A stretch of DNA of 33,057 nucleotides from NCBI GenBank assembly GCA_003247575.1, contig QJZC01000047.1, forward strand, positions 1 through 33,057, written 5' to 3'. Below, piece after piece: positions 25,772-33,057 of this stretch. This stretch comes from Pseudomonadota bacterium (GTDB lineage: Bacteria; Myxococcota_A; UBA9160; SZUA-336). Position 1 is the first letter of the stretch. The number at the start of each line of letters is the position of its first letter. The notes beneath the pieces are model-generated. The model worked only from the letters and a program-made list of their open reading frames with translations, was not told where the DNA came from and did no database searches. Both the position numbers and the translations under genes were made by a program.

Positions 25772-28744
25772 TCAGGCCGCGCCGAGCAGGCTGCCGCCTC
25801 GGCAGCCGAGAAGCTGCTCGAGCACGTCCGTCGGCGGGAGCTTCAGGTACACGTCCTCTCCCCGCACCTCGACCTCGAACGTGCGGATCGCGTACTCGGG
25901 ATCGCTGAGCCCCTTGCCCGAGTAGAGCGAGAAGGTCTTCTTGTGAAGCGGACACGCTACCTTCGGCTCGCCCGACTGATCCCCGAGCAGTCCGCGGGAG
26001 AGCACCATGTCCTTGCGATGCGGGCACAGGTTCTGGGCCGCAAACCACTCGCCGCGCGACGCGAAGTGGTAGACGGCCAGCTGCGCGAGCCCCACCTGGA
26101 CGGCGCAGCCGCCATCTCGCGGAAAGTCGCGCACGGCAGCCACTCGCTGCCACGTCCACTCGACCGGAGCACTCTCCGGATCTGCGATCTGGGACTCGGC
26201 GGCGATCGGCAGGGGCGTGACCTCGGGCCAGTCGATCGGTCGCTTCTGCTCGCGCTCGCGCACGAAGCGCACGTTTGCGTCACCTGCGTCGGCGTTGACG
26301 AAGTGGCGGAAGCGGCGACGCTGCTCGGGATCCTGCACAGCAGCCGCCCACTCGCACTGGTAGGTATCCACCAGATGCTCCATGTCGCGATCCAGCTGCT
26401 CGCACAGGCCCAGCGCATCGTCGATGATGACGCTGCGCAGGTACTCGACGCCGCCGTCCAGGCGCTCGATCCAGCGCGCGGTCCGCTCCAGCGGGTTCGC
26501 CGTGTGGATGTAGTACATCAGGAATCGGTCGATGTACCGCAGGCACGTCTCGTCATCGAGATCGGTCGCGAGCAGGTCGCCGTGCCGCGGGTTGCTGCCC
26601 CCATTTCCGGCCACGTACAGGTTCCATCCCTGCTCCGTGGCAATGATTCCGAAGTCCTTGTTCTGCGCCTCGGCACACTCGCGAATACAGCCCGAGACCG
26701 CGGACTTGAGCTTGTGCGGAGCGCGAATCCCGCGGTAGCGCTCCTCGACGCGGATGGCAAACCCCGTGGAATCCTGCACACCGTAGCGGCACCAGGTGGA
26801 CCCGATACAGCTTTTCACCGTGCGCATAGCCTTACCGTACGCGTGTCCGCTCTCGAACCCTGCCTCGACCAGCTCCTCCCAGATGTCGGGAAGCTGGCCC
26901 ACACGCGCACCCAAGAGGTCGATCCGCTGCCCCCCGGTGATCTTGCAGTAGAGATCGTACTTGTTGGCCACCTGACCGAGCACGATCAGCTTCTCGGGCG
27001 TGATCTCCCCCCCCGGCACGCGCGGGATCACCGAGTAGGTTCCACCGCGCTGGATGTTGGCGAGGAAGCGGTCGTTGGTGTCCTGGATCGTGCTGTGCTT
27101 CTGAATCAGATCGTTCCAGGTGCTTGCCAGGATCGATGCGACCGCAGGCCGACACACCTCGCATCCATTGCCCTGACCACACTTCATCAGCGCCTCGTCG
27201 AAGCTCTTGATGCGACCGATCTTGATCATCTGGAAGAGCTCCGGGCGCGACACCGGAAAGTGCTCGCAGACATTCTTGGAGACCGCGCGCCCCGCCTTCG
27301 TGAGCTCAGCGTCCAGCAAGCGCGACACGGTAGGCACACAGCCACCACAGCCGGTGCCTGCGCGCGTGCACGCCTTGACTCCGCCCACACTCACGAGCTC
27401 GTGCTCGCGGATCGCGGATCGGATGTCGCCGCAGGTCACCGTGTTGCACGAGCACACCATCTCGTCGTCCGCAGGGCCGTCGGCGCCCGCCTGGGCAGGT
27501 GCTCCGAATAGAAGCTCCTGCGGCCGGCCTGGAATCGGGTTTCCCGACTTGATCGCCCCCATGAGACGCCCGAACGGGCTCGCATCCCCGACGAGCACCG
27601 CACCAATCAGCTGCTGCCCGTCCTCGCTGATCACCAGCTTTTGGTAGACACGACTGATCGGGTCCTCGAACACGAGGCTCTGCGCCGATTTTCCCTCGAG
27701 CTCGTCGGCGAACGGCTCTCCCAGACTCGCGACGTCTACGCCCATCAGCTTCAGCTGAGTGGACATGTCGGCACCCTCGAAGAGGGCCGCCTCCCCGCAG
27801 AGCTTGCGCGCCACCACTTCGGCCATCTGGTATCCGGGCGCAACCAGACCGTAGATCATGCCGGCATGCAGCGCGGCTTCCCCGATGACCGAGATGTGGG
27901 GATCACTCGAGGCGAGTCGGTCATCCACCACGATACCGCCACGTTCCCCCACCGCCAAGCCCGAGCTTCGCGCGAGCTCGTCTCTCGGAATGATTCCAGC
28001 CGAGATCACGACCATCTGAGCTTCGATCTGGATGCCGTCATCGAGCTCTACCCCAGTGACCATGTCGGGGCCCAGCACTTCGCGTGTGCGCGCACCGAGC
28101 CAGACGTGCACGCCGAGCTCTTCGATCGCGCGCCGCAGGAGCGCGCCACCGCGCGCATCTACCTGCCGCGGCATCAGGCGGGGCGCGAATTCGACCACGT
28201 GGGTCTCCAGGCCCATGTCGTGGCAGGCCTTCGCCGCCTCGAGCCCGAGCAGCCCCCCGCCGATCACGACCGCGGAGCGGCACAAGGCCTTTCCCGCCCC
28301 CCAGCTCTTGAGTCCCTCGAGATCGTCGATCGTGCGGTAGACGAAGACTCCGCGCTTGTCGACACCCGCGATCGGCGGCACTGCGGCGCTCGAGCCGGTG
28401 GCGAGAACGAGATGGTCGTATGCAATCGAGCGCCCCGATTTCGCCTTGACCACCCGTGCATCGCGATCGATGTGGAGGACCGGATCTCCGAGAAAGAGCT
28501 CGATCTCCTGCTCGCGGTACCAGTCTGGATCGGCCATTTGGAGGTCAGCCGGATCTCGACCAGAGAAGCACTCGCTCAAGTGAACGCGATCATATGCTGG
28601 CCGAGACTCCTCGCCGAAGACCGCGACCTGGAAGCGCCCCCCGTCGGGCTGCTCGCGCAGGAGCTCGCAGAAGCGGTGACCCACCATTCCGTTCCCGACG
28701 ACGACGATCCGGTCGCCCTGCGTGCTTGCTGACTGAGAACTCAT
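25772..28744 (-). CDS. nirB: NADH-dependent nitrite reductase, fused large and small subunits (NirB-NirD)
   Basis: A 990-residue protein that reduces nitrite to ammonium with NAD(P)H in the cytoplasm. Order: FAD/NAD oxidoreductase (about 1-400; VVVGNGMVGHRF, LATGSSAAVPP, VVIGGGLLGLEAA); BFD-like [2Fe-2S] domain near 430-480 (CSCNTVTCGD...GTGCGGCVP); sulphite/nitrite reductase core with sirohaem-[4Fe-4S] ligands near 645 (SCIGSTWC) and 685 (SGCIRECAE); then a Rieske-fold NirD-type domain from about 880 with CPH near 908 and CPLH near 930. E. coli uses separate NirB (847) and NirD (108), so this is a natural fusion. The ATG follows GAGGAA. It lies 28 bp after the kinase/phosphatase gene in the probable narK operon. 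Confidence 0.96.
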   Translation of the reverse strand: MSSQSASTQGDRIVVVGNGMVGHRFCELLREQPDGGRFQVAVFGEESRPAYDRVHLSECFSGRDPADLQMADPDWYREQEIELFLGDPVLHIDRDARVVKAKSGRSIAYDHLVLATGSSAAVPPIAGVDKRGVFVYRTIDDLEGLKSWGAGKALCRSAVVIGGGLLGLEAAKACHDMGLETHVVEFAPRLMPRQVDARGGALLRRAIEELGVHVWLGARTREVLGPDMVTGVELDDGIQIEAQMVVISAGIIPRDELARSSGLAVGERGGIVVDDRLASSDPHISVIGEAALHAGMIYGLVAPGYQMAEVVARKLCGEAALFEGADMSTQLKLMGVDVASLGEPFADELEGKSAQSLVFEDPISRVYQKLVISEDGQQLIGAVLVGDASPFGRLMGAIKSGNPIPGRPQELLFGAPAQAGADGPADDEMVCSCNTVTCGDIRSAIREHELVSVGGVKACTRAGTGCGGCVPTVSRLLDAELTKAGRAVSKNVCEHFPVSRPELFQMIKIGRIKSFDEALMKCGQGNGCEVCRPAVASILASTWNDLIQKHSTIQDTNDRFLANIQRGGTYSVIPRVPGGEITPEKLIVLGQVANKYDLYCKITGGQRIDLLGARVGQLPDIWEELVEAGFESGHAYGKAMRTVKSCIGSTWCRYGVQDSTGFAIRVEERYRGIRAPHKLKSAVSGCIRECAEAQNKDFGIIATEQGWNLYVAGNGGSNPRHGDLLATDLDDETCLRYIDRFLMYYIHTANPLERTARWIERLDGGVEYLRSVIIDDALGLCEQLDRDMEHLVDTYQCEWAAAVQDPEQRRRFRHFVNADAGDANVRFVREREQKRPIDWPEVTPLPIAAESQIADPESAPVEWTWQRVAAVRDFPRDGGCAVQVGLAQLAVYHFASRGEWFAAQNLCPHRKDMVLSRGLLGDQSGEPKVACPLHKKTFSLYSGKGLSDPEYAIRTFEVEVRGEDVYLKLPPTDVLEQLLGCRGGSLLGAA

Positions 28745-28772
28745 ACTCGATCCATTCCTCTCTCCCTCGCCA

Positions 28773-30557
28773 TCAGCTCCCCAGCCAGGCGAGGGTCAAG
28801 ATGTAGAGAAGCACCAGCCCGACCGCGGCGTTCCGCCAGCGATCCGCGCGCTCCCGATCGGAGATCGCTCGCCGCGTCTGCACCGGAAGCGAGGTGTTCG
28901 GATGCCTCAGGTCGTAGAGGAACTCCGAGATCTCCGGGTACCGATCCTTCGCGTCCAGCGCGACCGCACGGTGCAGCGCAGCGTCCATCCAGTCGGGTAT
29001 CATCGGGTTGTACTGCGTACTCGGTCGATAGCGCGCGCGCTTCATCCACGACGCGCGTCCCTTCTGCGTCTCCTGTCCGTATGGCAGCTGGCCGGTCAGC
29101 ATCTCGTAGATGATGCAAGCGAACGAAAAAAGGTCACCGCGCGTGCGTGAGACCTCACCGCGCACGACCTCGGGCGCCGAGTAGCGTTCCGTCCCGAGCG
29201 GGATCTCCTCGCTCAGCACGCCTTCGAGCTCCTGCAGACCGGATACATAGCACGATCCGAAGTCGACGATGCGCACGATGCCATCCTCGCCCAGCAGGAT
29301 GTTCTCGGGCTTGAGATCTCTGTGATAGGTCTCACGCCGATGCAGCGCGTAGAGCCCCTTCGCGATCTGGTCGGCCAGGCGCAAGACCTCGCGAATGTCG
29401 GGCTCGGAATTCTCTCGGATCCACTCGGCCAGGGTGATTCCGGGGATGAACTCCTGGAGATAGTAGAGCCAGCTCGGTGGCTGCTCGGGCTCGACGACGT
29501 CGACTACGTGGGGATTGTGCACGCGGCGCCCGATCCACGGCTCCATGACGAAGCGCTCGATGTAGCTGCGATCGTCCTCGAAGCGAACCGCGGGCGTCTT
29601 CATCACGAGGGTGCGCCCCGTGCTCTCCTGAGTAACCAGATAGACCTGACTGCGCGGACTCGCGTAGAGCTCGCGCTCGATGCGCAGGCCATCGAGCTTC
29701 ATTCCCGCAGTCAGCGGAGGAGGAAACGGAAGTGAGAGCAGCTCGCGGTCGAGCGGATCCTCACCCGTTCGGGGCACCGACTCGACCTCGATGATCTGAC
29801 ACGTGAGATTGTCGGGGCTACCGGCTGCGGTCGCAGCCTGGAGGATCTCACGGCATACCGTGTCCCAGTCGGCGCCGACCTTCGGAATCGCGACACCATC
29901 GGATCCGGCTCCCTCGCGCGCAGGGGCACGCGCCTCGACGCGCTGCAGGACACGTTTGAGCAGATCTTCCGAGGTGACATAATCGTGGACACCGTCGGTG
30001 GTCAGCACGAAGACGTCGCCCGCCCGCACGGGCACCTCGCGATAGTCGACGTGCAGGTTCACGTCCATCCCCATCGCTCGCCCCAGGTAGGTCTGGTCCT
30101 TTCCCATCTGGACCGAGTGATCCGTCGTCAGGGTCTCGAGCTGTCCGTCCCGAACGCGCGCGATGCGTGTGTCGCCGACGTGGAAGATGTGCGCAGCGTT
30201 CCCCTTGAGCACGAGAATGCTGAGCGTCGTGAGAAAGCCTTCCTCCGCTTCTCGGAACGCGCGTCCCTTGGAGTACAGCCAGTGGTTGAGCGCAGACAGG
30301 ACTCGCTGGGCCGACGTCTTGACCGTCCATGACTCCGGCGTGCTGTAGTAGTCCGCGAGGAAGCTCTGTACACACGTCTCACTCGCCTCGCGGCCGGCGT
30401 GAGCCGAGCTCACGCCGTCCGCGATAGCTGCCGATACCCCCTTGAGAGCGAGGAGCGCCCCGTCGGGAACGCGCAGACCCATGCAGTCTTCGTTCTCGCT
30501 CTTGGCACCGGCCTCGCTACACTGGGCCGCATCTACTCGTAGCGTGCTGTTGATCAT
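28773..30557 (-). CDS. Bifunctional PP2C phosphatase/Ser-Thr kinase with C-terminal membrane anchor
   Basis: A 594-residue protein. The N-terminal PP2C domain (about 1-265) has the metal and catalytic motifs IADGVSSAHAG, VGDTRIARVRDG, TTDGVHDYV and GSPDNLTC. The kinase domain (about 285-560) has VMKTP lysine, HRDLKPENILL near 411, VDFGS near 434 and RYSAPEVVRG; its nucleotide loop reads RELYASPRSQVYLV and lacks the usual glycines. The last 20 residues (VGLVLLYILTLAWLG) form a membrane anchor, so the enzyme sits on the inner face. A kinase gene between nirB and the nitrate transporter gene is known in Pseudomonas (PA1782 between nirB and nasA). A role in controlling nitrate uptake or nitrite reduction follows from context but targets are unknown. 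No clear ribosome site precedes the ATG. Confidence 0.92.
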   Translation of the reverse strand: MINSTLRVDAAQCSEAGAKSENEDCMGLRVPDGALLALKGVSAAIADGVSSAHAGREASETCVQSFLADYYSTPESWTVKTSAQRVLSALNHWLYSKGRAFREAEEGFLTTLSILVLKGNAAHIFHVGDTRIARVRDGQLETLTTDHSVQMGKDQTYLGRAMGMDVNLHVDYREVPVRAGDVFVLTTDGVHDYVTSEDLLKRVLQRVEARAPAREGAGSDGVAIPKVGADWDTVCREILQAATAAGSPDNLTCQIIEVESVPRTGEDPLDRELLSLPFPPPLTAGMKLDGLRIERELYASPRSQVYLVTQESTGRTLVMKTPAVRFEDDRSYIERFVMEPWIGRRVHNPHVVDVVEPEQPPSWLYYLQEFIPGITLAEWIRENSEPDIREVLRLADQIAKGLYALHRRETYHRDLKPENILLGEDGIVRIVDFGSCYVSGLQELEGVLSEEIPLGTERYSAPEVVRGEVSRTRGDLFSFACIIYEMLTGQLPYGQETQKGRASWMKRARYRPSTQYNPMIPDWMDAALHRAVALDAKDRYPEISEFLYDLRHPNTSLPVQTRRAISDRERADRWRNAAVGLVLLYILTLAWLGS

Positions 30558-30591
30558 GGATATTGGAGCACCCCGCGCTTCGGGATCGGCT

Positions 30592-32079
30592 TCAGCTCAC
30601 CTCGATGAGCTGCACGGAGCCGTCCTCTCCGACCTCCGCCACGTGCCCCTCCGGCTCGTCCAGGAAGAGAATGGCTCCGAACGTCAACACTGCGGTTGCC
30701 GACATGAGCACGAAGAAGGTGGAGTAATCCAAAAAGGACAGCGCCGTCAGAAACAGCACGGCCCCGACGTTCCCATATGCACCGGTCATGCCCGCGATCT
30801 GGCCCGTCATGCGCCGCTGCACCAGCGGTACCACGGCGAATACGGCCCCCTCACCGGCCTGTACGAAGAACGAGCAGGCCATCGTTGCACAGACAGCGAG
30901 CACGAGCGGCCAGCTACCCGTGATCTGGCCGAGCACGGCGTAGCCGAGCGCCAGCCCGAGAATCAGCACGGCGAGGGTGTTCCGGCGGCCGAAACGATCG
31001 CTCATCCAGCCTCCCGAGGGGCGCGCCACCAGGTTCATGAACGCGAATCCCGAGGCGAGTAGGCCCGCGGACACCGGAGAGAGGCCCTCGAAAGTCTCCA
31101 GGAAGAACAGCGGGAGCATCGACACCACGGCCAACTCGGAGCCGAAGCTCGCCAGGTACGCCAGGTCGAGCACCGCGACCTGCTTGAACCTGTAGGTCAG
31201 CAGCTCCGGCTTCTTGCCCTGGAACAGCTCGTGGTTCACGAGATAGATCTGATGCGCCTGAAACGCGAACACGGCCGCGAGGCCCAGCCAGATCGGCAGC
31301 AGCACGCCCTCGGGCAACAGGCCTATCTGCCCCGCGGAGAGCCTCCAGGCGAGCACGGCGAGAGCCAGATACATCGGCACGTTCATCCCAAGGTAGAACC
31401 AGAAGTCCCGCAGACTCGAGACCTCGAGCCCCCCGCTGCGCTTGGGTTTGAAGTAGGTCGAACCCTTGGGCGTATCGCGCACGAAGTAACCGAAGATCAA
31501 TGCATACACGAGCGAGATCGCTCCGGTCGCCGCCACGGCGTAGCGCCAACCGTCGTCACCGCCGAACCATAGCGCCAAGGTGGGAAGCGTCATGGCCGCG
31601 GCAGCAGAGCCGAAGTTCCCCCATCCCCCGTAGATCCCCTCGGCCAGACCGACCTGTCGCGCGGGGAACCACTCTCCGACGAGCCGGATCCCGATGACGA
31701 ATCCCGCGCCCACAAAGCCCATGAGCGCGCGCATCATGGCCAGCGCGGTGAACCCGTCTGCGACCGCGAAACCGAAGCAGAGCAGCGATGAAACCAGCAA
31801 CAGCCCGGTATAGACGCGGCGGGGGCCGAGCCGATCGACCAGGCTCCCGATCACCACACGGGCTGGGATAGCGAGTGCAACATTGAGTGTAAGCAGGGCA
31901 CGCACCTGCGATTCGGACAGCTGCATGGATTCGCGGATCACCGCCATGAGCGGTGCATGATTGAACCACACGACGAACGTGAGGAAGAACGCAAACCAGG
32001 TAAGGTGGAGTGTGATGATCTTGGGATCCCCGAAGTTCAGAATCTGAACTCGGGAGGAACCTGCGTTTTCAGCCTTCAT
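30592..32079 (-). CDS. NarK/NasA family nitrate/nitrite transporter (MFS)
   Basis: A 495-residue membrane protein. The ATG at 32079 has GAGG five bases ahead; an in-frame ATG nine codons upstream lacks a site. About twelve helices are visible, with the MFS loop [13 protein letters not shown] between helices 2 and 3 and [12 protein letters not shown] in the second half. The two nitrate signature motifs are present as [16 protein letters not shown] and [12 protein letters not shown]. It imports nitrate and/or exchanges it for nitrite. It is slightly longer than E. coli NarK, with an extended central loop, as in assimilatory NasA/NrtP relatives. It is the first gene of the narK, kinase/phosphatase, nirBD unit (gap to the next gene 34 bp). 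The transport direction cannot be told. Confidence 0.95.
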   Translation of the reverse strand: MKAENAGSSRVQILNFGDPKIITLHLTWFAFFLTFVVWFNHAPLMAVIRESMQLSESQVRALLTLNVALAIPARVVIGSLVDRLGPRRVYTGLLLVSSLLCFGFAVADGFTALAMMRALMGFVGAGFVIGIRLVGEWFPARQVGLAEGIYGGWGNFGSAAAAMTLPTLALWFGGDDGWRYAVAATGAISLVYALIFGYFVRDTPKGSTYFKPKRSGGLEVSSLRDFWFYLGMNVPMYLALAVLAWRLSAGQIGLLPEGVLLPIWLGLAAVFAFQAHQIYLVNHELFQGKKPELLTYRFKQVAVLDLAYLASFGSELAVVSMLPLFFLETFEGLSPVSAGLLASGFAFMNLVARPSGGWMSDRFGRRNTLAVLILGLALGYAVLGQITGSWPLVLAVCATMACSFFVQAGEGAVFAVVPLVQRRMTGQIAGMTGAYGNVGAVLFLTALSFLDYSTFFVLMSATAVLTFGAILFLDEPEGHVAEVGEDGSVQLIEVS

Positions 32080-32484
32080 GGATCCTCGCCTGCGTTCTCG
32101 CTGCATCCAGCAGAGAACACGAATGGAGCCCCGCGCACGAACGCGCCAAAAGCTCCGTTGACTTCAGAAGATGGAGGTGACGAGAGTGCTGCCCACCTGA
32201 CGGTGCGGTGCGCGGTCGCAGCAGAGTGCTCGAACCGATCCCAGCGCGGGCAGTCAGCGCTTATACGGCGGGCATCTCTACAAGAGTCGTGCCTATCCTC
32301 GAATCACGTGAACCCAGCAATGAGGCGAGATTCGTACACTCACGCCGAGCATCGTGCCTCGGATACGGTCATCGAGTGCCACTGCACTAGACAGATGCGC
32401 GGAGGTCTCGGGCAGCGAAGCCGGGAATACATCAGGTTCGCGCGCTCGGATGCCGAAGAAGGGCAAGGAAGTCAGCGCAGAACC
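32080..32484. other. Divergent intergenic region upstream of the nitrate transporter
   Basis: 405 bp between the transporter start (minus) and the receiver-protein start (plus). It must hold the narK-nirBD promoter. The leader hairpin is listed separately. No perfect FNR box or sigma-54 site is seen on either strand, and no gene is supported, although a plus-strand frame stays open across it. Confidence 0.45.
32094..32118 (-). promoter_or_regulatory. Leader hairpin just before the nitrate transporter start
   Basis: GTTCTC (32094-32099) pairs with GAGAAC (32113-32118), and GCTG with CAGC inside, with one bulged base and a four-base loop. The stem ends 14 bp before the narK-type ATG, next to its GAGG site. 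Nitrate and nitrite operons are often controlled by antitermination at leader hairpins (NasR, NasT), but no ANTAR protein is encoded here, so the role is open. Confidence 0.35.
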
Positions 32485-32916
32485 ATGCGAATCCTGATCA
32501 TCGACGACGACAGCTCTCAGCTAGCCCTCCTCGCACAGATCCTGCGCGCCGACGCCCACGAAGTGCTCACCGCCGAGAGTGCTTCGACGGCACTCCTGGC
32601 TACACATGGGGCAGCTCCCGAGCTTTTGTTCTTGGATCTCTATCTGAGCGGGCCCGATGGGCTCGAGCTGCGCGATCGGATGCAAGCCATGGGAGCGATC
32701 GGGAACGTGCCCTTCGTCATCATGAGCAGCTCCGACTTGCCGTGCGATCAGAAGCGCTCCCTCGAGGCGGGTGCAGAGGCCTACCTGGTCAAACCTCTCG
32801 ATGCGGAGCGCGTGCGCGGACTGGCGCGCGAGATCGAGACGGCTCGCGCCAACATGCGCCCCGATCCGCCGGGCAAGACCGAGACGGCCCGCCGCCCCGG
32901 AATCGGCGCACGCTGA
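32485..32916 (+). CDS. Stand-alone response regulator receiver protein
   Basis: A 143-residue protein consisting of one CheY-like receiver domain and a short basic, Pro-rich tail. Conserved residues: acidic cluster IIDDDS at 5-10, phospho-acceptor Asp51 in LFLDLYLSGPDG, Ser in VIMSSSD and Lys103 in YLVKPLD. No DNA-binding or ANTAR output domain is attached, so it probably acts by protein contact. The ATG has only a distant AAGGA. It lies divergent from the nitrate transporter operon, and no histidine kinase is visible nearby. A link to nitrate control is possible but not shown. Confidence 0.88.
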   Translation: MRILIIDDDSSQLALLAQILRADAHEVLTAESASTALLATHGAAPELLFLDLYLSGPDGLELRDRMQAMGAIGNVPFVIMSSSDLPCDQKRSLEAGAEAYLVKPLDAERVRGLAREIETARANMRPDPPGKTETARRPGIGAR

Positions 32917-32962
32917 ACCGACTCGACCGCTGCTGACCGGATATTTCACCAGGCTTCTGGGA

Positions 32963-33033
32963 GGGCTCTGGACTCGCGTCTGCCGGGCCTCCTCGCGGAC
33001 TCAAACGGCCCGGCAGACGCGAGTCCAGAGCCC
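32963..33033. terminator. Perfect 27-bp inverted repeat, probable strong hairpin after the receiver gene
   Basis: Positions 32963-32989 and 33007-33033 are exact reverse complements, separated by a 17-base loop. It begins 46 bp after the receiver stop. It could end transcription from either side, but neither strand has a U-tract, and the stem is much longer than typical terminators. A second small hairpin, CCCCGG-TCGT-CCGGGG, follows at 33032-33047. The remaining tail to 33057 shows no gene. Confidence 0.55.
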
Positions 33034-33057
33034 CCGGTCGTCCGGGGTGGGCCGCCG

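Noticed and set aside
25943..28732. Long plus-strand open frames opposite the nitrite reductase gene
   Set aside because: They mirror the NirB-NirD coding sequence, and their products lack family motifs.

Overview
The window is GC-rich throughout and reads as a chromosomal segment of a Gram-negative bacterium. The mix of genes suggests a deltaproteobacterial or Myxococcota-like lineage: a very large secreted SpvB/FG-GAP/Rhs protein, Ser/Thr kinases with ATPase/TPR or phosphatase fusions, glutaminyl-tRNA synthetase, SCO1/PCuAC copper chaperones and a membrane-bound nitrate reductase. This placement is inferred from gene content only. No rRNA, tRNA, CRISPR array, transposase or integrase was recognised.

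Left part (1-6953, all minus strand). A small secreted or membrane-anchored protein of unknown function precedes a 2032-residue Sec-exported SpvB/FG-GAP/RHS-repeat protein with an unrecognised C-terminal region of about 315 residues. Its stop codon overlaps, in an ATGA junction, the start of a hydrophobic protein that runs off the left edge. Gene order and overlap resemble a polymorphic toxin followed by its immunity gene, but neither role is proven.

Middle-left (7254-14935). A 1269-residue kinase-ATPase-repeat protein on the plus strand is followed by a small hypothetical protein. A secreted Asp/Arg repeat protein follows on the minus strand, with a structured leader and a good intrinsic terminator. 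Next is a translationally coupled SCO1-PCuAC copper-chaperone pair (minus), and divergently an extended SDR-family reductase (plus).

Respiratory nitrate reductase operon (15068-23822, plus). The order is narG-narH-narJ-narI, a PpiC-type parvulin and a class I/II aminotransferase, with junctions that overlap or lie only nucleotides apart. The FS0 cluster ligands and Mo-ligand Asp of NarG, the Fe-S motifs of NarH and the four haem-ligand histidines of NarI are all present, so the enzyme looks complete.

Nitrate uptake and nitrite reduction (25772-32079, minus). A NarK/NasA transporter, a membrane-anchored PP2C phosphatase/Ser-Thr kinase fusion and a natural NirB-NirD fusion lie in one probable operon, followed by glnS in the same orientation. 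Together with narGHJI the segment encodes nitrate import, nitrate to nitrite, and nitrite to ammonium. A stand-alone receiver-domain protein lies divergent from narK. The window ends in a perfect 27-bp inverted repeat.
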